DNA of 16,798 nt from assembly GCA_937864385.1 (NCBI GenBank), contig CALMJN010000287.1, positions 1 to 16,798 of the forward strand. Direction: 5' to 3'. The stretch comes from an uncultured Methanosarcinales archaeon. Its GTDB lineage: Archaea > Halobacteriota > Methanosarcinia > Methanotrichales > Methanotrichaceae. Positions within the stretch are counted from its first letter, which is position 1. Every line of letters begins with the position of its first letter. A program made the position numbers and the translations under genes. Positions 14,639 through 16,798 of the stretch are shown here, in pieces. Under the pieces are notes generated by a model. The model ran no database searches and was not told the origin of the DNA. It was given only the letters and a program-made list of their open reading frames with translations.

Positions 14639-15241
14639 ATGCGCACATTCGTCATCGTGGGCCACAAGGCCACCACCTCTCCCAACTTCTCTTTGGAGGA
14701 CATCCCCGGCACCTCCGGCCGCCTGGATATACTCTGCCGGGCAGTCACCGCCGCCTTCGTCATCTCCCACGGCATCAGAAAGGATGTATTGGTTTATCTG
14801 GTGCTCCTGGGAGGGGATGCCCCCAAGACCATTCTCCTCCAGGGGGAAAGCCTGCGCCATCTCAATCCCGATGAGCGCACCACCGCGGCTCTCCTCAAGA
14901 AGGCCCTGGCCATTCCCGCCACGGAGAGGTGGGCCATGTCCACCTCCGGGATCACAGTGCGGCTGGGCGGCCTGGCTGAGCTACTGGAGGATCTCAAAGA
15001 GGCGGATCTGGTTTACCTGAAAGAGGACGGTTTGGAGATCAGGAAGATGGGAGGCATCAGCCCGGAGGGAAAGACGGCCTTTATCCTGGGGGATCATATG
15101 GGCATGACGGAAGAAGAGGAGGAGCTTATCGACCGGGCCGTGGCCAGGAGGGCTTCGCTGGGAAAGACAAGCCTGCATGCCGATCACTGCATCGTAATAT
15201 TGAACTGGATGCTGGACACCAATGTATTTATGCAGGGATGA
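14639..15241 (+). CDS. trmY: tRNA (pseudouridine(54)-N1)-methyltransferase TrmY
   Basis: TrmY methylates N1 of pseudouridine 54 in the T-loop of archaeal tRNAs to give m1-psi, using S-adenosylmethionine; it is a SPOUT-class enzyme acting in the cytoplasm. The 200-residue protein opens with the family's 'MRTFVIVGHKATTSPNFSL', then 'DIPGTSGRLDILCR', 'AFVISHGIRKDVLVYLVLLGG', 'PKTILLQGESLRHLNPDERTTAALLKKAL', and C-terminal 'FILGDHMGMTEEEEELI' and 'HADHCIVILNWMLD', which form the SAM-binding knot. Length is normal. No SD is seen before ATG 14639, but the start agrees with the conserved N-terminus. The small membrane-protein gene follows 37 bases later. Confidence 0.92.
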   Translation: MRTFVIVGHKATTSPNFSLEDIPGTSGRLDILCRAVTAAFVISHGIRKDVLVYLVLLGGDAPKTILLQGESLRHLNPDERTTAALLKKALAIPATERWAMSTSGITVRLGGLAELLEDLKEADLVYLKEDGLEIRKMGGISPEGKTAFILGDHMGMTEEEEELIDRAVARRASLGKTSLHADHCIVILNWMLDTNVFMQG

Positions 15242-15278
15242 AGAGCAATATTTTCTGTATTCTGATTGGTGATATGAA

Positions 15279-15524
15279 ATGTCCGATGCAAAAAGCCCCT
15301 GGCTGGCAGTGATCCTTAATCTGCTCATTCCCGGCCTGGGCCATATCTATCTGGGTCTCGTCAAAAGGGGAATAGTTCTTTTCTTCCTCACGGCAGCTGT
15401 GGCAGCTATTAGCTCGGGCATGGGCTGGATTGTGGGAGTCATACTCTGCTCCTATGATGCCTATCAGATTGCTAAAGGCAGGCCGGCACCCTTCGACTTT
15501 CTGGAGAAGTATATCGGAGAGTAG
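15279..15524 (+). CDS. Small integral membrane protein (TM2-like)
   Basis: This 81-residue protein starts at ATG 15279, with GGTGAT six bases upstream. Residues about 8-24, 29-47 and 48-60 are hydrophobic, giving two or three transmembrane segments. 'NLLIPGLGHIYLGLVKRGIVLF' is like the 'PGLGqfYlGr..rGi' motif of TM2-domain and related small membrane proteins. The C-terminus 'YDAYQIAKGRPAPFDFLEKYIGE' is polar. The function of this group is not known. It follows TrmY by 37 bases and may share its transcript; it converges on the zinc-ribbon gene at 15560. Confidence 0.7.
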   Translation: MSDAKSPWLAVILNLLIPGLGHIYLGLVKRGIVLFFLTAAVAAISSGMGWIVGVILCSYDAYQIAKGRPAPFDFLEKYIGE

Positions 15525-15559
15525 AGCTGAGGCATTGGCTAACCTGAGGCCCCCTGCCC

Positions 15560-15751
15560 TCAAGCCTCTTTCTCTTTCTTGTAGTCCTCTCTTATGGCCC
15601 TGGCCATCTCCTCGTCCGCCTCCACAATCAGAGCCCCCAGGTAGTCGCAATTCTTGCAGCGGTAGAGCTTGCCGGTATAACCGCCTGCTTCCAGGTATAG
15701 CTCGGAGCTGCCGCATACCGGGCAGACCTCCCGGATGTTCTCAGGCTTCAT
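15560..15751 (-). CDS. Small zinc-ribbon protein
   Basis: This 63-residue protein has two CxxC knuckles 18 residues apart: 'CPVCGS' (Cys10, Cys13) and 'CKNCDYLGAL' (Cys32, Cys35), the pattern of an archaeal zinc ribbon. A charged, probably helical C-terminus follows ('EEMARAIREDYKKEKEA'). It could bind nucleic acid or protein; no role can be assigned. The ATG at 15751 has no clear SD. The upstream segment CTTGAGGGCCTTAAG (15760-15774) is a near-palindrome in the region shared with the divergent gene at 15895. Confidence 0.7.
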   Translation of the reverse strand: MKPENIREVCPVCGSSELYLEAGGYTGKLYRCKNCDYLGALIVEADEEMARAIREDYKKEKEA

Positions 15752-15894
15752 GATGATGTCTTGAGGGCCTTAAGAAGTTGAATCCTTTGCTTTGTTTTGA
15801 TGCAGACAGATATCTTTATGGATCGCCAGAATCATTGTATCTCAGGAGAATAAACTGCGAAGGATACTTTTTCGGCTTTAATGGAGGTAGAGAT

Positions 15895-16587
15895 ATGACC
15901 CGAATAAGCTCAAAGGGGACATGCAGCTATTGTGGAGGAAGCTATTCTAAATCAACCATTTTAAGGCACTTGCAGGCCTGTCCGGCCAGAAAGACGGAGA
16001 ACGAGGCGCCCTCAAAGAAAGGCTCAGGCAAAGGGGTGGCTAAAACCATCTTTCATCTGCAAGTAGAGGGGCTCTACCTGCCTATGTACTGGCTGCATAT
16101 CGAGATTCCCTCTAAAGCCACATTAGACGATCTGGACAGTTTTTTAAGAGACTTATGGCTGGAATGCTGCGGCCACCTGAGCAGCTTTGAGATCCAAGGC
16201 CAATCTTTCTTCTCGGAAAAATTTGAGCCGGGCGATCGAAGCATGAGATTTGCCCTGGAAAAGGTGATAGCTCCGGGAATGAAGTTCGAGCATATCTACG
16301 ACTTTGGAACCTCTACTGAGCTACTCATAAAGGTGATATCTGCAAGGGAAGGGCAAGCGCAAGGCAAGGGCGCAGTCATCATGGCCAGAAATGATCCGCC
16401 TGATATCAGATGCAATGCATGCGGCAAGCCAGCCACAGCCATTTGCTGCGTGTGCAGCGATGAAGGCACCGGATATGTTTGCGATGATTGTGCTAAAAAG
16501 CACGAGTGCGGTGAAGATATGCTTCTGCCCCTGGTCAACTCTCCTCGGACTGGCATGTGCGGCTATACCGGTGAATGCTATGATTAG
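15895..16587 (+). CDS. pRiA4b ORF-3-like protein with zinc-binding motifs at both ends
   Basis: This 230-residue protein starts at ATG 15895, behind GGAGGTAGAG; the frame is open upstream to 15778, but without a better start. An N-terminal zinc finger of C2HC type (Cys10, Cys13, His25, Cys29 in 'CSYCGGSYSKSTILRHLQAC') precedes a domain at about 50-150 that resembles the plasmid pRiA4b ORF-3 family (PF07929): 'FHLQVEGLYLPMYWLHIEIPSKATLDDLDSFL'-type start, 'CGHLSSFEIQG', 'FEHIYDFGTSTELLIKV'. The C-terminus (173-228) has many cysteines: 'CNACGKPATAICCVC', 'YVCDDCAKKHEC', 'MCGYTGECYD'. PF07929 members are often carried by mobile elements, but none is seen here. The function is unknown. Its stop overlaps the stop of the convergent gene at 16584. 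Confidence 0.72.
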   Translation: MTRISSKGTCSYCGGSYSKSTILRHLQACPARKTENEAPSKKGSGKGVAKTIFHLQVEGLYLPMYWLHIEIPSKATLDDLDSFLRDLWLECCGHLSSFEIQGQSFFSEKFEPGDRSMRFALEKVIAPGMKFEHIYDFGTSTELLIKVISAREGQAQGKGAVIMARNDPPDIRCNACGKPATAICCVCSDEGTGYVCDDCAKKHECGEDMLLPLVNSPRTGMCGYTGECYD

Positions 16588-16798
16588 AAGAGCTCCATCA
16601 GCTCCTCGGCTATGATCCTGTATCCGGCCTCATTGGGATGATCCAGTCCCGGCAGGATGAGGCTGGAAAGCGGCGTGCCCTGCTCCACCCGCCGCATCCA
16701 GGCTCCATGAACGTCCACAAATCCCGCCTCCATCTCTTTTGCCACTCTCTCTATGGCCTGATAGTAATCCATAACCTGCAGGTCGTAGGGCGATGTCT
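16584..16798 (-). CDS. SGNH/GDSL-type hydrolase, C-terminal fragment (5' end outside window)
   Basis: The frame is open from the window edge to the TAA at 16584-16586, giving the last 70 residues. 'FVDVHGAWM' and 'LDHPNEAGYRIIAEELMELF' match the end of SGNH/GDSL esterases, where Asp-x-x-His supplies two catalytic residues; here 'LDHPN' places Asp and His next to each other, a common variant of block V ('D-x-x-HPN-x-x-G-Y' or 'DHPN'). The catalytic Ser block is outside the window. An ATG at 16772 is internal. Its stop codon shares bases with the TAG of the convergent gene on the other strand. Confidence 0.75.
   Translation of the reverse strand, partial: TSPYDLQVMDYYQAIERVAKEMEAGFVDVHGAWMRRVEQGTPLSSLILPGLDHPNEAGYRIIAEELMELF

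Noticed and set aside
15760..15774. Near-palindrome CTTGAGGGCCTTAAG between divergent genes
   Set aside because: One arm position is a mismatch (G opposite T) and the element is short, so it is noted in the zinc-ribbon entry and not called as an operator.

Overview
The window looks like chromosome of a methanogenic archaeon, most likely an acetoclastic Methanothrix/Methanosaeta-type species. The reasons are a methanogenesis marker protein 14 gene, Sep-tRNA:Cys-tRNA synthase (SepCysS), archaeal NAC, archaeal TrmY, TATA-type promoters without bacterial -35/-10 boxes, T-run terminators, a fairly high GC content, and several families of small exported proteins of a kind I associate with that genus. 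The genus is an inference; the methanogen assignment is strong. I saw no rRNA, tRNA, CRISPR array, insertion sequence or prophage.

Layout. 1-519: 3' end of a DUF11-type surface protein. 582-2817 (+): methanogenesis marker 14, then, one base later, a protein with an Fe-S domain like that of the DNA primase large subunit (PriL). 2842-4088 (-): two tandem paralogous exported proteins whose mature N-termini carry CSSC. 4226-5731 (+): a metallophosphoesterase followed closely by a YkgJ-type cysteine-cluster protein. 5750-7588 (-): three exported or membrane-anchored proteins, namely a staphylococcal-nuclease-like protein with changed catalytic residues, an anchored Ig-like protein, and a secreted beta-carbonic anhydrase with an unclear start codon. 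7830-10008 (+): NAC and a large HD-domain phosphohydrolase. 10148-11631 (-): an exported protein with three FLxxxWTP-type repeats, and a glycerophosphodiester phosphodiesterase fused to a cysteine-rich zinc-binding domain. 11720-12859 (+): SepCysS. 12896-14438 (-): a second pair of tandem exported paralogs, both ending in GMGGSGL plus one residue. 14639-16587: TrmY, a small membrane protein, a small zinc ribbon on the opposite strand, and a pRiA4b ORF-3-like protein with zinc-binding motifs at both ends. 16584-16798 (-): C-terminal part of an SGNH/GDSL hydrolase that runs off the window.

How it fits together. Housekeeping genes for translation and tRNA (SepCysS, TrmY, NAC), nucleotide metabolism (HD protein) and methanogen-specific functions alternate with short clusters for the cell envelope. 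Several divergent gene pairs have compact promoter regions with short perfect inverted repeats (4176-4186, 7716-7734, 11669-11683). Several genes lack a Shine-Dalgarno (SD) sequence but have a TATA-like element about 25-30 bases before the start codon, which suggests leaderless mRNAs. No intergenic stretch exceeds 300 bases. The most unusual items are the phosphodiesterase/zinc-domain fusion, the orphan primase-type Fe-S protein beside marker 14, the degenerate nuclease, and the two families of tandem exported paralogs.
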